DNA of 64,000 nt from Xanthobacteraceae bacterium (GCA_022841625.1 JALHRD010000016.1:62001-126000), one strand, 5' to 3'; positions 18,395 to 28,281 are shown, numbered from the stretch's first letter. The notes: generated by a model not told the origin, from the sequence alone. Numbers and translations: made by a program.

Positions 18395-18395
18395 A

Positions 18396-19001
18396 ATGCC
18401 TGCCGCCGTTGCCGGACCAGAAATCGAGCGATTGATCCAACTCTTGGCGCGTTTGCCGGGGCTGGGGCCGCGTTCCGCGCGGCGTGCGGCGCTGTTTCTG
18501 ATCAAGAAGCGCGAACTGATCATGGCGCCACTGGCCGCTGCCGTGCAGACCGCGCTTGAGAAGATTGAAATCTGCGGCACCTGCGGCAATGTCGATACGC
18601 AAAATCCCTGCACCGTCTGCCGGGACGTCAATCGCGATCCCAGCATGATCGTAGCGGTCGCCGACGTTGCGGATCTCTGGGCGCTGGAGCGGGCTCATGC
18701 CGTCAACGCTCGCTATCATGTACTCGGTGGCACGCTGTCGCCGCTCGATGGTGTCGGCCCGCAGGACCTCACCATCGATGCCCTGGTCAGCCGTGCGCAC
18801 GATCCGGCCGTGAAGGAGGTGATCCTCGCGCTGAACGCAACGGTCGACGGTCAGACCACCGCGCACTACATCACCGATCTGCTACACGGCGCCAATGTGA
18901 CGGTGACGCGGTTGGCGCATGGTGTTCCGGTCGGCGGCGAACTTGACTATCTTGACGAAGGGACGCTGTCAGCGGCGATCCGCCAGCGCACGGCGATCTG
19001 A
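18396..19001 (+). CDS. recR: Recombination mediator RecR
   Basis: A 201-residue protein of the RecFOR gap-repair pathway. It has a helix-hairpin-helix region ([20 protein letters not shown]), a zinc site with C60, C63, C72 and C75, and a Toprim domain (about 80-175). It starts right after the ybaB stop, so the three genes are co-transcribed. Confidence 0.95.
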   Translation: MPAAVAGPEIERLIQLLARLPGLGPRSARRAALFLIKKRELIMAPLAAAVQTALEKIEICGTCGNVDTQNPCTVCRDVNRDPSMIVAVADVADLWALERAHAVNARYHVLGGTLSPLDGVGPQDLTIDALVSRAHDPAVKEVILALNATVDGQTTAHYITDLLHGANVTVTRLAHGVPVGGELDYLDEGTLSAAIRQRTAI

Positions 19002-19014
19002 GCAGAGGCGAGTG

Positions 19015-19539
19015 ATGGTGACTCGTTGGATCATGGCAATCGCGGGACTGCTGTGTGCGGGCCTCGTCCGGGCCGAGCAGGCGCCGACCGTCCGGGGCTT
19101 GTTTGAGGCGGCCTGGAGTCGAGCGGAATGCAATCAGCACATCGAGCAGGCCTTGAACAACGCCCACTATCACGAATTGGGGGCGGGTTATTCGCTCGGC
19201 ATGGTGCTCTGCCAATTGCAAGCGCGCACCGAGGCGCACATTCTATTCCTGGTCGCGCCCCGAACCGGCGGCCGGCCGCAACTGTTGCGCTTCGAAGCGT
19301 GGATCGACCGGAAATTCCAGCCGACCGACTTGCTCACGATGGCGAAGTACCATCCCGCGACTAAGACCATCAGCAGTCACCAAAGTTACGGCAGCAGTGA
19401 AATTTGCGGCGCGGCTGGTGAATGGACTTGGAACGGCGTTGAACTCAAGATGACCGGCTATTGGGACAAGCCGGATTGCAAAGACAATCGAGAGTTCGAT
19501 CGCAGCGACGGCTACCGGATATTTCCACCGCGGATGTAG
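19015..19539 (+). CDS. Secreted protein, DUF1176-like
   Basis: A 174-residue protein with a signal peptide (WIMAIAGLLCAGLVRA), four or five cysteines in the mature part and the block SSEICGAAGEWTWNGVELKM. This last part resembles the C-terminal region of DUF1176 proteins (my recall, not a search). Function unknown, probably periplasmic. The ATG at 19015, 13 nt after recR, has AGAGG upstream. It may be the last gene of the dnaX operon. Confidence 0.65.
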   Translation: MVTRWIMAIAGLLCAGLVRAEQAPTVRGLFEAAWSRAECNQHIEQALNNAHYHELGAGYSLGMVLCQLQARTEAHILFLVAPRTGGRPQLLRFEAWIDRKFQPTDLLTMAKYHPATKTISSHQSYGSSEICGAAGEWTWNGVELKMTGYWDKPDCKDNREFDRSDGYRIFPPRM

Positions 19540-19540
19540 G

Positions 19541-20905
19541 TTAATCGCTCGCGCGTGCGGTTCGTGCCGGCTCGAGCGCGGAAAAATGTTTGCGCTGTTG
19601 CAGCCATGCGAGCAGCAACAGGCTTGGAATCGCAACCAGCGAACTGATCGCAAAGAACAGCGGCCAGCCGCTCGCTTCCGCGACAAAGCCCGCGCCGGCG
19701 GAAAGATAAGTTCGTCCAACCGCGGCCAGCGCCGTCAATAACGCGAATTGCGTCGCCGTGTGCAGCGGATTCTGGCAGAGCGCCGACAAATAGGCGACGA
19801 AGATCACAGTGCCGATCGCGCCGGTGAAATTCTCTGCGGTGATCGCCACAACCAGCGCCCAATGATTGGCCCCAACCAGCGCGAGCCAGGAGAACGCGAG
19901 GTTCGACGCCATCTGCAGGATTGCGCCGGTCCATAGGCAGGTCACCATGCCGTAACGCGCTGCCATCGCGCCGCCGGCAAAGCCGCCGATCAAGGTCGCA
20001 GCAAGGCCGACGCCCTTGACGATATTGGCGTAGTCGACGACGGAAAATCCAATCTTGATCACGAAAGCGGCGGTCATCGCGCCCGCGAAGGCATCGCAGA
20101 ATTTGTAAAGTACGACAAACAGCAAAATCGCAATCGCGGCATCGCGCGACAAGAAGTCGGCGAATGCGCGGTAGGCGGCCTGCGCCACGCGCAGTACGGA
20201 GTCCTTGCCCGCATGGGCCGCGCTGGCGTCCGTGGATTGCCGCGGCTCGGTGGCGGCGATGGTTGTGATGATGCCGATCAGGACCAGCAGCGCCATGCCG
20301 ATCAGGCTCAGGCTCCAGGCGGCGGTCTGGGTAAAGCCGAACAGTTCGAAGGTGGCGACCAGATAGAGCACGCCGACGGTCGAGGCCAGCATGCCAATGC
20401 GATAGGCGGCGACATAGGAGGCCATGCCGGCGGCCTGCTCGGAACTCTCGAGGCTTTCCACACGGAAGGCATCGATGACGATGTCCTGCGTCGCTGACGC
20501 GGTGGCCACCAGCAATGCGCCGAATGCTACCGCCCACGGTGAGATGGCGGGATCGCAGAAGGCAAGGAAGACGATCGTCGCCATCAGCAGGAGTTGCGAA
20601 AACACCAGCCAGCCGCGCCGCCGTCCAAGAAGCCGCGACAGAACCGGTATATCGAGCGCGTCGACAATCGGCGCCCATAGAAATTTCAAGGTGTATGGCG
20701 TGCCAACCAGCGTAAAGAAACCGATGGTCTTGAGATCGACGCCGCTCTGCGCGCTCCACACCTGTAGCGTCGAGCCCGACAGCGCCAGTGGCAGGCCGGC
20801 CGAGAAGCCGAGAAACATCACGATCAATATGCGCGGGCGCAGATAGACCGCGACGCTGTCGAATCGGGATGTCCTGGCCGGCGCGGAATCGGGTGTGGCG
20901 GTCAT
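19541..20905 (-). CDS. ampG: AmpG-like MFS permease
   Basis: A 454-residue major facilitator protein with about 12 to 14 membrane segments. The early block FLGFSAGLPLALSGSTLQVW and the LKFLWAPIVDALDIP and TASATQDIVIDAFRVE motifs are typical of AmpG, which imports anhydromuropeptides for cell-wall recycling. It is convergent with the DUF1176-like gene, with almost no gap. Confidence 0.85.
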   Translation of the reverse strand: MTATPDSAPARTSRFDSVAVYLRPRILIVMFLGFSAGLPLALSGSTLQVWSAQSGVDLKTIGFFTLVGTPYTLKFLWAPIVDALDIPVLSRLLGRRRGWLVFSQLLLMATIVFLAFCDPAISPWAVAFGALLVATASATQDIVIDAFRVESLESSEQAAGMASYVAAYRIGMLASTVGVLYLVATFELFGFTQTAAWSLSLIGMALLVLIGIITTIAATEPRQSTDASAAHAGKDSVLRVAQAAYRAFADFLSRDAAIAILLFVVLYKFCDAFAGAMTAAFVIKIGFSVVDYANIVKGVGLAATLIGGFAGGAMAARYGMVTCLWTGAILQMASNLAFSWLALVGANHWALVVAITAENFTGAIGTVIFVAYLSALCQNPLHTATQFALLTALAAVGRTYLSAGAGFVAEASGWPLFFAISSLVAIPSLLLLAWLQQRKHFSALEPARTARASD

Positions 20906-20945
20906 GCTACCTCATACCACGATCGGCGTAGGTGCGGCGCCCGCG

Positions 20946-22079
20946 CTATTCTCCGATCTGCAGCTTGCGCGGGATCGGCGCCGGAATCACATTGCCGGCC
21001 GGCGGCTCAACCTCTTCGAAGTCGACCTCGCGGATGCGGGTGGCGCGCTTCTCCACCTTTTCCGCCGAAATGAGGATTTGCCGCATATCCTCGCCGGCCT
21101 GGCCGTGATGCTGTTGGAGCCGCAATACACGCTCGTGCAGCCGCTTGATGTCGTCCATCAGGTGTCCGACCTCGGCATGAATTTTGTCGGCGGCCTCGCG
21201 CATGCGCGCATCCTTCTGGATTTGCTGGATCACATTGATTGCAAGCATCAGGAGGGAGGGCGAAACGATAACGACTCTGGCGCGGTAGGCCTTTTGCACG
21301 ACGTCGTCGAAGCTTTCGTAAAGCTCGGCATAGACCGACTCGGACGGCACGAACATCATCGCCAGTTCCTGGGTCTCGCCCGGGATCAGGTATTTTGTCG
21401 CGATGTCGCTGACGTGCCTGCCGATATCGGCGCGCAGCCGCGCCGCGGCGAGCTTGCGCTCGTCATCGTCTTTTGCGTCGCGGAAGGCATTGACCGCTTC
21501 AAGCGGGAATTTAGCGTCGATCACCAGCGGCCGCTGGTCGGGCAGGAAAATCACGCAGTCCGGCCGGCTGCGGTTCGACAGCGTGAACTGGAATTCGTAG
21601 CAACCCTTCGGCAGACCGTCCTGGATGATGACTTCCATGCGGCCCTGACCGAAGGCGCCGCGGCTTTGCTTGTTTGACAAGACCGCCTGGAGCGAGGTGA
21701 CCTGGGTGGCGAGTTCGGTGATGTTCTTTTGCGCGCCGTCGATGACCGCGAGCCGCTCATTGAGCTTTGCCAGATTGTCGGCGGTGTGACGGCCGGTCGC
21801 CGTCATCGATTGACTGAGGTGGTGGGTCACCGAATCGAGCCGCTCGTTGACCGCGCGATGCAGCTCGGCCTGCCGGCCCGCCAGCATGTCCCGCATCTCG
21901 CCCAGCCGGGCGGTCGTCTCGATCTGCAATCGCGCCAGGTCTGCGATCCGCTGCTCGGCGGCCTCGGCTTGCGGGCGCTGCATGGCGCGGATTGCGGCAA
22001 CGACGCCCACGCCCAGGGCCGCAAGCGCAACCAGGGCGAACAGGGCGGCGCCCGCAAGGATGAGGGGATCGTCGATCAT
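20946..22079 (-). CDS. rmuC: DNA recombination protein RmuC
   Basis: A 377-residue RmuC family protein with an N-terminal membrane helix (LILAGAALFALVALAALGVG), a long coiled-coil (about 35-140) and a nuclease-like domain with VIDAKFPLEAVNAF. RmuC limits DNA inversions at short repeats in E. coli. The ATG at 22079 has AGGTGA upstream; a GTG at 22091 is an alternative. Confidence 0.88.
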   Translation of the reverse strand: MIDDPLILAGAALFALVALAALGVGVVAAIRAMQRPQAEAAEQRIADLARLQIETTARLGEMRDMLAGRQAELHRAVNERLDSVTHHLSQSMTATGRHTADNLAKLNERLAVIDGAQKNITELATQVTSLQAVLSNKQSRGAFGQGRMEVIIQDGLPKGCYEFQFTLSNRSRPDCVIFLPDQRPLVIDAKFPLEAVNAFRDAKDDDERKLAAARLRADIGRHVSDIATKYLIPGETQELAMMFVPSESVYAELYESFDDVVQKAYRARVVIVSPSLLMLAINVIQQIQKDARMREAADKIHAEVGHLMDDIKRLHERVLRLQQHHGQAGEDMRQILISAEKVEKRATRIREVDFEEVEPPAGNVIPAPIPRKLQIGE

Positions 22080-22205
22080 GGAATGATTCACCTAACACGA
22101 TTCGCACCTTAGGAACAAAAAGTGAACATATAATGTAACGATCGGATGAGCAAGCCTCGGTCCGCTCGCATTGACCGGCTACGGGCGACCCCTTACATCG
22201 CGCCA

Positions 22206-22721
22206 ATGGCGCTGCGCGAGATTCTCATCCTGCCCGACAAGCGGCTGCGGCTGGTTTCCGAACCGGTCAAGACGATCACGGCTGACTTGAAAAAGCTGGT
22301 CGAGGATATGTTCGAGACCATGTATGACGCGCCCGGCATCGGGCTCGCGGCGATCCAGATTGGCGTGGCCAAGCGCGTGGTCACGATGGATCTTGCAAAG
22401 AAGGACGAAGACCAAGAACGGCGCGTCTTCATCAATCCGGAAATCCTGTGGTCGTCGGAGGAGCGCTCCCTGCATGAGGAGGGCTGTCTGTCGATTCCGG
22501 AGTTCTATGAAGAGGTCGAGCGGCCGGTAAAGGTTAGGGTGAAATTTCTCGACCTCGACGGCAAGGCGCAGGAGATCGAGGCGACCGGCTTGTTGGCGAC
22601 TTGCCTACAGCACGAAATTGATCACACCAACGGCGTCTTGTTCATCGATCACATCTCCAAGCTCAAGCGTGATCGCATCACCAAGAAGTTTGCCAAAGCC
22701 GCCAAGCGCGCAGCGGAATAA
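22206..22721 (+). CDS. def: Peptide deformylase
   Basis: A 171-residue enzyme that removes the formyl group from new proteins. All three motifs are present: GIGLAAIQ at 44-51, EGCLS at 92-96 with metal ligand C94, and HEIDH at 136-140 with metal ligands H136 and H140 and catalytic E137. The frame is open to 22146, but [14 protein letters not shown] is the family start. It is usually followed by fmt; here about 1.1 kb of other DNA intervenes. Confidence 0.95.
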   Translation: MALREILILPDKRLRLVSEPVKTITADLKKLVEDMFETMYDAPGIGLAAIQIGVAKRVVTMDLAKKDEDQERRVFINPEILWSSEERSLHEEGCLSIPEFYEEVERPVKVRVKFLDLDGKAQEIEATGLLATCLQHEIDHTNGVLFIDHISKLKRDRITKKFAKAAKRAAE

Positions 22722-22742
22722 GTGCGATGAAAGCGATACGGT

Positions 22743-22967
22743 TTAAAACAGTTTTGTAAGCAAGTATCGTAGTGCCGCCGCACCTTGAGAAGGGATCAAA
22801 TATAAGCCTCCCAATAAGCAGGCGGCTAACATCGATTGGCCGACCCACGTACCACGCACAAATCTCCGAATGCGGGTCATCTTGGTCCCGGCGCTCGGAT
22901 CTTTGATAACGGTTTCTTCCCGTACCCATTCTAGAAACGGTGCACGATCTATATGATTGTCGCGCAT
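22743..22967 (-). CDS. Possible small membrane protein
   Basis: A 74-residue frame with a polar N-terminal half (EWVREETVIKDPSAGTKMT), a basic stretch and one hydrophobic helix near the end (GQSMLAACLLGGLYLIP). GGAG lies about 8 nt before the ATG. Third codon positions are not GC-rich, unlike neighbours, so it is either a recent arrival or not a gene. I do not recognise it. Confidence 0.35.
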   Translation of the reverse strand: MRDNHIDRAPFLEWVREETVIKDPSAGTKMTRIRRFVRGTWVGQSMLAACLLGGLYLIPSQGAAALRYLLTKLF

Positions 22968-23117
22968 GGATTTGCTCCGATAGGCAGCAATTCTCGATAT
23001 ACAGGTCAGTGGATTATTGACCGGTTAACGGAACGTTAAACGCACAAAGGTAAAAATCGGCTAAACGCTGTTTGGTTTCGAAAAAAGCAGAAATTCAACT
23101 TGAGAAATGCTGCCATA

Positions 23118-23140
23118 TTTCGATATCATTGATATCGAAA
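23118..23140. promoter_or_regulatory. Palindromic operator of the toxin-antitoxin pair
   Basis: A perfect inverted repeat, TTTCGATATCA and TGATATCGAAA, separated by one base, just upstream of the antitoxin ribosome site. Ribbon-helix-helix antitoxins such as FitA bind palindromes of this kind to repress their own operon. The position over the likely start of transcription fits that role. Confidence 0.7.
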
Positions 23141-23152
23141 GGAGTAACAGCG

Positions 23153-23398
23153 ATGGCTGATCTGTTGGTTCGGAATATCGCACCCGAGTTGGAGCGGCGG
23201 ATCAAAGAAAACGCACGGAAGAACAAGCGCAGTCTTTCTGCGGAAGCCAAGGCCTTGCTCCAAAAGGGCTTGGTTGGGCCCGAACCGCCGGCAAAGATGG
23301 GGACGTTCTTGTTCTCCCTTCTTGAAGATGAGTATCGAGGGGACGACCTTGTTTTCGAGCGAAATGATTTGGTATCGCCGCCGCCGAACTTCGAATGA
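23153..23398 (+). CDS. FitA-type antitoxin (ribbon-helix-helix)
   Basis: An 81-residue protein whose N-terminal half (MADLLVRNIAPELERRIKEN, then KRSLSAEAKALL) is the DNA-binding ribbon-helix-helix of FitA/Arc type. The C-terminal half probably wraps around and blocks the toxin. The ATG at 23153 has GGAG upstream; the frame is open to 23072 but that extension would cover the operator. Its stop overlaps the toxin start by 4 nt. Confidence 0.88.
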   Translation: MADLLVRNIAPELERRIKENARKNKRSLSAEAKALLQKGLVGPEPPAKMGTFLFSLLEDEYRGDDLVFERNDLVSPPPNFE

Positions 23399-23820
23399 TC
23401 CTGCTTGACACCAATGTCATCTCAGAAGGGCTGCGTCCGCGACCCGATCGTAATGTATTGAAGTGGCTCGATGCGCAACGACCGTCGGATCTTTTTCTTT
23501 GCATACCGGTGATTGCCGAGTTGCATTACGGGGTGCAGCTTCTTTCGGCCGGGGCTCGCCGCACCCATCTCGAACTGACAATTAGGAAGATCGAGGCGAC
23601 GTTTGCTGATCGAACTCTGCCGTTCGATCGACCGGCCGCCCATGAATATGGGAGGATTACCGCTCATCGCGACAATATGAGCCGCGCGACCGGGACAATG
23701 GACGGCTTGATTGCCGCGATTGCCAAGGTTCATGGTGCTAGAGTTGCGACGAGAGACGGTCGTGGGTTCGACGACATTGGCCTCGAAATCATCGATCCCT
23801 TTGACCCGGCGGCTACGTAG
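23395..23820 (+). CDS. vapC: PIN-domain toxin, FitB/VapC family
   Basis: A 141-residue PIN ribonuclease. The acidic metal-binding residues are all present: D5 (LLDTNVISE), E42 (AELHYG), D103 (TMDGLIAAIA) and D121 (ATRDGRGF). Such toxins cleave RNA, often tRNA, when the antitoxin is lost. The ATGA overlap with the antitoxin is typical. The pair separates def from fmt. Confidence 0.92.
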   Translation: MILLDTNVISEGLRPRPDRNVLKWLDAQRPSDLFLCIPVIAELHYGVQLLSAGARRTHLELTIRKIEATFADRTLPFDRPAAHEYGRITAHRDNMSRATGTMDGLIAAIAKVHGARVATRDGRGFDDIGLEIIDPFDPAAT

Positions 23821-23844
23821 CCGAAAACGACAATAAGCATTCAC

Positions 23845-24777
23845 ATGCCCCTTCGCCTGATCTTCATGGGCACGCCCGATTTCGCGGTGCCGACGCTGGC
23901 CGAGATCGTCGGACGCGGGCACGATGTCGCCGCAGTCTATACGCGAGCGGCGAAACCGGCCGGCCGCGGCATGGCAATGCAGCCAACGCCGGTCGAGCGT
24001 GAGGCACGCCGCTTTGGTCTTAATGTTCTGACGCCCGCAAGCCTGCGCACAGCGGAGGCGCAAGAGACGTTTCGCCTGCATCGTGCGGATGCCGCGGTGG
24101 TGGTGGCCTACGGATTAATTCTGCCGAAGCCGGTGCTCGATGCGGTCCCGCTCGGATGCTTCAACCTGCACGCCTCGCTGCTGCCGCGCTGGCGTGGCGC
24201 CGCGCCGATCAACCGTGCGATCATGGCGGGCGACGCCGAGACCGGCGCGATGGTGATGAAGATGGACGAGGGCCTCGACACCGGAGCGATCGCCATGGCG
24301 CAGCGGCTTGCGATTGCGCCCGACATGACCGCCGGCGATTTGCATGACGCGTTGGCGCGCTGCGGCGCGGGCCTGATGGTGCAGGCGCTCGGCGCGCTCG
24401 AGCGCGGCACGCTCAGCTTGACGCCGCAGCCAGAAGTGGGCGTGACCTATGCCAGCAAGATCTCCAAGGACGAGACCCGGATCGATTGGTCGAAACCGTG
24501 GCAGCAGGTCCATGACCATATCCGTGGCCTGTCGCCGTTTCCCGGCGCGTGGTTTGAAATGCCAGGGGAAAGCGCGGTGGTGCGCATCAAGGCGCTACGC
24601 ACGACCAGAGGCGATGGCAGCGGCGTGCCCGGCACGACGCTCGATGACAAGCTCACCATCGCCTGCGGCGACGGCGCGGTGCGCATCCTTCAGCTCCAGC
24701 GCGCCGGCAAGCAGGCGATGACAGCGGAGGAGTTCCTGCGCGGCACATCGCTGCCCGCCGGGACGCGGCTCGGTTGA
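23845..24777 (+). CDS. fmt: Methionyl-tRNA formyltransferase
   Basis: A 310-residue enzyme that formylates initiator Met-tRNA using 10-formyl-tetrahydrofolate. The N-terminal start [16 protein letters not shown] and the catalytic block [19 protein letters not shown] are clear, followed by a C-terminal OB-like tRNA-binding domain (from about residue 205). The truA start lies 1 nt past the stop, so the two form an operon. Confidence 0.95.
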   Translation: MPLRLIFMGTPDFAVPTLAEIVGRGHDVAAVYTRAAKPAGRGMAMQPTPVEREARRFGLNVLTPASLRTAEAQETFRLHRADAAVVVAYGLILPKPVLDAVPLGCFNLHASLLPRWRGAAPINRAIMAGDAETGAMVMKMDEGLDTGAIAMAQRLAIAPDMTAGDLHDALARCGAGLMVQALGALERGTLSLTPQPEVGVTYASKISKDETRIDWSKPWQQVHDHIRGLSPFPGAWFEMPGESAVVRIKALRTTRGDGSGVPGTTLDDKLTIACGDGAVRILQLQRAGKQAMTAEEFLRGTSLPAGTRLG

Positions 24778-24778
24778 T

Positions 24779-25516
24779 ATGCCCCGCTACAAACTCACCA
24801 TCGAATATGACGGCACGCCGTTTGCCGGATGGCAGATCCAGGCCACCGCGCTTTCGGTGCAGGGCGTCTTGACCGAGGCGGTCGCTACCTTTTCCGGTGA
24901 GCGCGTGAGCGTCAACGGCGCGGGCCGCACCGACGCCGGCGTGCATGCGCTTGGGCAGGTCGCCCATATCGATCTGTCGAAGGATTGGGATGCCGACACG
25001 GTGCGCGACGCGCTGACCGCCCATCTGCGGCCTTATCCGGTGGCAGTGGTCGCCGCCGAGCGCGTGGCGGCGGATTTCGACGCGCGGTTTTCGGCGGTGC
25101 AGCGGCATTATCTCTACCTCATCGTTAACCGCCGCGCCGATTTGACTCTGGAACGCGGCCGCGCCTGGCGCGTGGGCAAGCCGCTCGACACTAAGGCGAT
25201 GCATGCGGCCGCCTTGCGGCTTGTCGGCAAGCACGATTTCTCGACTTTCCGCGATACCGAGTGTCAGGCCAAATCGCCGATCCGGACGCTCGACCGGCTT
25301 GATGTGTATCGTGAGGGTGAGCATGTGAGCATCGAAGCCTCGGCCCGCTCGTTCCTGCATTCGCAGGTCCGCTCCATGGTCGGTTCGTTGGTGGCGGTCG
25401 GCGAGGGACGCTGGTCGGGCAGCGATCTTTCCGCCGCGCTCACGGCCCGTGATCGCGCCGCCTGCGCGCCGGTCGCCCCGCCGGAAGGATTATATTTGGT
25501 CAGGGTCGATTATTGA
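24779..25516 (+). CDS. truA: tRNA pseudouridine(38-40) synthase TruA
   Basis: A 245-residue pseudouridine synthase acting on positions 38-40 of tRNA anticodon stems. The catalytic motif [12 protein letters not shown] has the nucleophile D52. The start [19 protein letters not shown] is typical. It is directly downstream of fmt. Confidence 0.95.
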   Translation: MPRYKLTIEYDGTPFAGWQIQATALSVQGVLTEAVATFSGERVSVNGAGRTDAGVHALGQVAHIDLSKDWDADTVRDALTAHLRPYPVAVVAAERVAADFDARFSAVQRHYLYLIVNRRADLTLERGRAWRVGKPLDTKAMHAAALRLVGKHDFSTFRDTECQAKSPIRTLDRLDVYREGEHVSIEASARSFLHSQVRSMVGSLVAVGEGRWSGSDLSAALTARDRAACAPVAPPEGLYLVRVDY

Positions 25517-25549
25517 CGTAGTCTTCATGGCGTTCGCAGGACACATCTT

Positions 25550-26518
25550 ATGATTTCGCGCCGCGCCCTATTACTGTCGTCGCTTCTTACGTCGGTCGTC
25601 TCGACTCTCCACGCCCAGAATTTCCCCGGTGCTCTGATCCGCATCGTGGTGCCAGCGGCGCCCGGCGGCGGCACGGATATTCTGGCCCGCGCCATGAGCG
25701 CGCAGTTGCAGGCGATGTGGGGCCAGACCGTCATCGTCGAGAACCGCGCCGGCGCCGCCGGTTTGATTGGCACGCGCACGGTGATCGCGGCCGCCGACGA
25801 CGGCCACACGCTCTTGATGGGGGCGACCAGCGCCATAATGGCGCTTGCGGTCAACACGCCGGCACCGTTCGAGATCGCCCGCGACCTCGCCGCGGTCACG
25901 CTGGTGTCGGCGCCACCCTATATCCTGGTGGCGCACCCGTCGGTGCCGGTGACCGGTGCCGCCGAGCTGATCGCTTATGCAAAGAAAAATCCTGGCAAGC
26001 TCAGCTACGGCTCGTCTGGCGCGGGCGCGGCCTCGCACCTCTCCGGCGCGCTATTCGCGCAGATGGCGGGTATCGACATGCTGCATGTGCCGTATCGCGG
26101 CATGGGACCGGCAATGCCGGATCTGCTCGGCGGGCGCGTGCAGTTGATCTTCGCGCCGGCCGTCACGGTGACGCCGCATATCGCGTCCGGCGCGTTGCGG
26201 ATGATTGGAACCACCGGCGCCGCGCGTTCCGCGCTGTTCCCGGATTATCCGACCATCGCGGAGACCGGGCTGGCCGGATACGATTCGCTGGGATGGTTTG
26301 GATTGTTCGCGCCGGGGTCGACGCCACCGACGCTGGTGGCGCGGATCAGCGCCGACCTGCGCAAGATACTGAACTCCGAAGACCTGAAGAAGCGATTGGC
26401 GGAGCAGGGCGCCGAGCCCGCGCCCTCCACCCCCGACGAGTTCCGGGCGTTTGTGAATCGCGACATCCGCAAGTGGCTCGATCTTGCCGACAAGACCGGC
26501 ATCAAGCTCGGCGGATGA
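25550..26518 (+). CDS. Bug/TctC family substrate-binding protein A
   Basis: A 322-residue periplasmic receptor of the tripartite tricarboxylate transporter class. It has a signal peptide (ALLLSSLLTSVVSTLHAQ), the first ligand loop (VPAAPGGGTDILARAM) and the second one (VPYRGMGPAMPDLLGG). Receptors of this family bind carboxylates without tight charge contacts. No TctA or TctB membrane gene is nearby. It is closely similar to receptor B at 27265, so the two look like a duplication now separated by a DUF805 gene. Confidence 0.9.
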   Translation: MISRRALLLSSLLTSVVSTLHAQNFPGALIRIVVPAAPGGGTDILARAMSAQLQAMWGQTVIVENRAGAAGLIGTRTVIAAADDGHTLLMGATSAIMALAVNTPAPFEIARDLAAVTLVSAPPYILVAHPSVPVTGAAELIAYAKKNPGKLSYGSSGAGAASHLSGALFAQMAGIDMLHVPYRGMGPAMPDLLGGRVQLIFAPAVTVTPHIASGALRMIGTTGAARSALFPDYPTIAETGLAGYDSLGWFGLFAPGSTPPTLVARISADLRKILNSEDLKKRLAEQGAEPAPSTPDEFRAFVNRDIRKWLDLADKTGIKLGG

Positions 26519-26636
26519 ATATGAAGGCTCGTGTCCTGCGCACTGCATCAAGTGCGGGACATGGTTCACTCCGTTTTAGTTTTCGGCCGGCCGTTTGCGA
26601 ATGGTGCGGGACGGCAATTGCAGCGCGTCCGAATGG

Positions 26637-27080
26637 CTAGGGAGCCGGGCCGAAACGATTTGGACCGGCAGTGCCGCGCAGGAATCCAAGCTCGATGATC
26701 GACGAGCTGAGCCCGGCGACCGCCAGAGCAAACAGGAACCATGCGGGCGTCAGGAGGCCGTCGGTGTAGAAGCTGATCGCGGCGATGAGCAGAACAAACG
26801 GCCCAATGCCGTAGGGCAAGTACCACCAACCGGACTTGTTGCGGTCATGCAGCCGTTTAATCAGCACCGCGGAGTGAATCCAAATTCCGGTTCCAACGAT
26901 AACTGCGAGCGCCAAATAGCGCCCGATGTCGCCGGTGCCAGCGACGGCATCTTCGACCTTGGCGACGAACAGTCCGGTGATGACGCAGAACGCCAAAAAA
27001 CCCAGCCAGCAATACAAGCGGCCAAGCCGGCCATCATAGCCGAACAGCAGGTTAACAAAGCGACTGACGCGTACTGTCAC
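26637..27080 (-). CDS. DUF805 family membrane protein A
   Basis: A 147-residue protein with four hydrophobic segments, the family start FVNLLFGYDGRLGRLYCW, the [13 protein letters not shown] motif and the C-terminal tail [18 protein letters not shown]. Function of the family is unknown. The GTG at 27080 with GGGGA upstream places the start next to the conserved block; the open frame to 27161 shows no family features. It lies between two receptor genes and reads against them. Confidence 0.85.
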   Translation of the reverse strand: MTVRVSRFVNLLFGYDGRLGRLYCWLGFLAFCVITGLFVAKVEDAVAGTGDIGRYLALAVIVGTGIWIHSAVLIKRLHDRNKSGWWYLPYGIGPFVLLIAAISFYTDGLLTPAWFLFALAVAGLSSSIIELGFLRGTAGPNRFGPAP

Positions 27081-27264
27081 AGGGTCCCCGGGGATGCAGA
27101 TATTCTTGCAACTTCGATTATCAATTATGCAATTATGCAACGACGTAGCATGACAACACAAGCTGGTATGCGCGGACAGCGCGCCGTCGGAATTGCCGCC
27201 ATCACTGGATAAAACGGGTCATTAAAAAGGGTCATCATGGCCCGTGCTACTGGAGGGACTGGAT

Positions 27265-28248
27265 ATGATATCGCGACGTACATTCCTGGCCTCGGCGGCT
27301 TCTACGGTCGCTTTGTCGCCACTGCCGGCGCGGGCGCAAGCCTATCCGAACAACACCGTGCGCATGATCGTGCCATTCCCACCAGGGGGTGCGACCGATG
27401 TACTCGGTCGTGTGGTCGCGCACCACCTCCAGGGGTTGTGGGGTCAGACTGTGGTTAACGAGTATAAGCCCGGCGCCTCGGGCTTGCTTGGCGCGCGGCA
27501 AGTCGTCACGTCGCCGGCCGATGGCTATACGCTGTTGCTGGCGTCGACCGGCGCAATTTTGTCGGTGGCGGCCAGTCAAGGCGCCGAGCCGAACAACTAC
27601 GAGGTGATGCGCGAACTTGCACCGATCTCACTGGTGGCGGCGCCTTCCTATATTCTGGTGGTTAACCCCTCGGTGCCAGTCAAGACTGCGGCCGACATCA
27701 TCGCCTATGCCAAGGCCAATCCCGGCAAGTTGACCTACGGTTCGTCCGGCGTCGCAACGGCGTCGCATCTCTCCGGCGCGCTGTTCGGGCAAATGGCTGG
27801 CGTTGAACTGCTGCACGTGCCCTATCGCGGTACCGGCCCCGCCGTGAATGATTTGCTCGGTGGGCAGATCAGTATGCTGTTTTCACCGCCGCAGGTCGTG
27901 AGCCAGCACATCGAGATCGGCAAGCTGCGCATGATTGGAACCACCGGTGCGGAGCGTTCGGCGCTGTTTCCGGAATTTCCGACGATCGCATCGACTGGCC
28001 TGCCGAATTATTCGTCGCTCGGTTGGTTCGGGTTGTTTGCGCCGGCCAAGACACCCATTGCGATTGTCAGCAAGATCAGCGCGGATATCGCTAAGGTTCT
28101 GGCGCTCGACGATGCCAAAAAGCGATTGAACGAGGTGGGCGCCGAGCCGGCGCCGAATTCACCCGAGGCGTTCACGTCGTTTGTCAATCGTGACATCGCC
28201 AAGTGGCTGGAGCTTGGAATCAAGGCGAATATCAAGCTCAGCCCGTAA
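27265..28248 (+). CDS. Bug/TctC family substrate-binding protein B
   Basis: A 327-residue periplasmic receptor. It has a signal peptide with twin arginines (MISRRTFLASAASTVAL), the loops VPFPPGGATDVLGRVV and VPYRGTGPAVNDLLGG, and the usual tail (FVNRDIAKWLELG). GGAGGG lies 9 nt upstream of the ATG at 27265. Long stretches match receptor A (IAYAK-NPGKL-YGSSG, LRMIGTTGA-RSALFP), so they are paralogues and may differ in ligand. No transporter membrane genes accompany it. Confidence 0.9.
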   Translation: MISRRTFLASAASTVALSPLPARAQAYPNNTVRMIVPFPPGGATDVLGRVVAHHLQGLWGQTVVNEYKPGASGLLGARQVVTSPADGYTLLLASTGAILSVAASQGAEPNNYEVMRELAPISLVAAPSYILVVNPSVPVKTAADIIAYAKANPGKLTYGSSGVATASHLSGALFGQMAGVELLHVPYRGTGPAVNDLLGGQISMLFSPPQVVSQHIEIGKLRMIGTTGAERSALFPEFPTIASTGLPNYSSLGWFGLFAPAKTPIAIVSKISADIAKVLALDDAKKRLNEVGAEPAPNSPEAFTSFVNRDIAKWLELGIKANIKLSP

Positions 28249-28281
28249 GGTGGCCCACGCGCGACAAGATCGGCGCCTCGG

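Larger units (their letters stand above)
22722..23152. other. Lower-GC segment between def and the toxin-antitoxin pair
   Basis: About 430 nt with more A and T than the flanking def and fmt genes, in contrast to the rest of this housekeeping block. It contains one possible short ORF on the minus strand and the palindromic operator at 23118-23140. It may be the left edge of an insertion. Confidence 0.5.
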
